From Saccoglossus kowalevskii (Eukaryota; Hemichordata; Enteropneusta; Harrimaniidae), in NCBI RefSeq assembly GCF_000003605.2, contig NW_003109093.1, forward strand, positions 109,345-138,194: a stretch of DNA of 28,850 bases, read 5' to 3'. Of the stretch, positions 28,463 to 28,850 are shown piece after piece (the first letter of the stretch is position 1; every line of letters starts with the position of its first letter). A program made the position numbers and the translations under genes. The notes beneath the pieces are model-generated. The model was not told the origin of the DNA. It searched no databases and saw nothing but the letters and a program-made list of their open reading frames with translations.

Positions 28463-28850
28463 ATCCACAATTAAGTACCGGTACAGTCACAGAGAGAGTT
28501 TATGAATACGCAGTTGTGTCTCGGATCTAGATAATCAGTGGTAAGTAGTGAACTGGTAAGTCACAGACTTAGATCCACAACTGGGATTATGAATTCACAG
28601 TTGTGTCTCGGATCTAGATGATCGGTGGTAAGTTGTAGACTGGTAAGTCACAGACTTAGATCCACAACTGGGATTATGAATTCACAGTTGTGTCTCAGAT
28701 CTAGATGATCGGTGGTAAGTTGTAGACTGGTAAGTCACAGACTTTGATCCACAACTGGGATTATGAATTCACAGTTGTGTCTCGGATCTAGATGATCGGT
28801 GGTAAGTTGTAGACTGGTAAGTCACAGACTTAGATCCACAACTGGGATTA
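28463..28850. repeat. 87-bp tandem repeat, more than four copies, open at right edge
   Basis: GATCCACAACTGGGATTATG starts at 28572, 28659, 28746 and 28833, exactly 87 bp apart with only a few substitutions. A diverged first copy starts at 28463 and is about 22 bp longer. Each unit has an inverted repeat CACAACTG / CAGTTGTG around GAATTC, a GGATCTAGAT block, and two GGTAAGT sequences (GTGGTAAGTTG and CTGGTAAGTCA). The array continues beyond the window. Confidence 0.97.

Noticed and set aside
28463-28850. CRISPR-like repeat-spacer structure
   Set aside because: The entire 87-bp period is conserved between copies; there are no variable spacers.

Overview
The window reads as nuclear DNA of an invertebrate animal, most likely a marine mollusc. 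It is AT-rich, has no bacterial-style gene packing, and is crowded with minisatellites, short inverted-repeat transposons and the palindrome TACATGTA. It also holds elements built of tandem ~145-160 bp cores, which resemble the pearl/Helitron-like elements known from bivalves. The phylum call is inference from repeat content only. No protein-coding gene, exon chain, rRNA or intact tRNA can be supported. Every long open frame either lies in a 21-bp minisatellite, which is open because 21 is divisible by 3, or is a short AT-rich chance frame.

Layout: 1-666 is a 31-bp minisatellite that continues off the left edge. 1407-1563 is a clean 157-bp MITE with TTAA target duplications. 1568-5834 is AT-rich filler with an old dispersed repeat at 1690-1960. 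5835-8058 is a large 21-bp minisatellite with a higher-order block. 8290-11190 is a patchwork of diverged dispersed repeats, including a long inverted repeat (arms ~9010-9660 and ~10600-11185). 11797-12004 is a MITE flanked by TA. 13350-14423 is a composite element of ~145-bp modules ending in a strong hairpin. 15760-16445 is a second composite element with a 157-bp core.

Three further MITEs of one family lie at 17262-17448, 20727-20923 and 24216-24427, with a possible relic at 22408-22546. Around 22770-23300 is a CpG-richer patch with two CACGTG E-boxes, an ATGGCGGC motif, a full TGACGTCA, an ETS-type site and good splice-donor-like sequences on both strands. It is the best candidate for a promoter or first exon. 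A tRNA-like SINE head follows at 23690-23757. 26244-26960 is a 61-bp dimeric minisatellite with an ATTGG box in nearly every half unit. 28463-28850 is an 87-bp repeat running off the right edge.

Taken together, this is probably intergenic or large-intron DNA beside at most one promoter. I see no multi-gene system. The most notable content is four unrelated minisatellites in 29 kb, three of them with unit lengths near whole DNA turns, plus several transposon families whose termini can be read directly.
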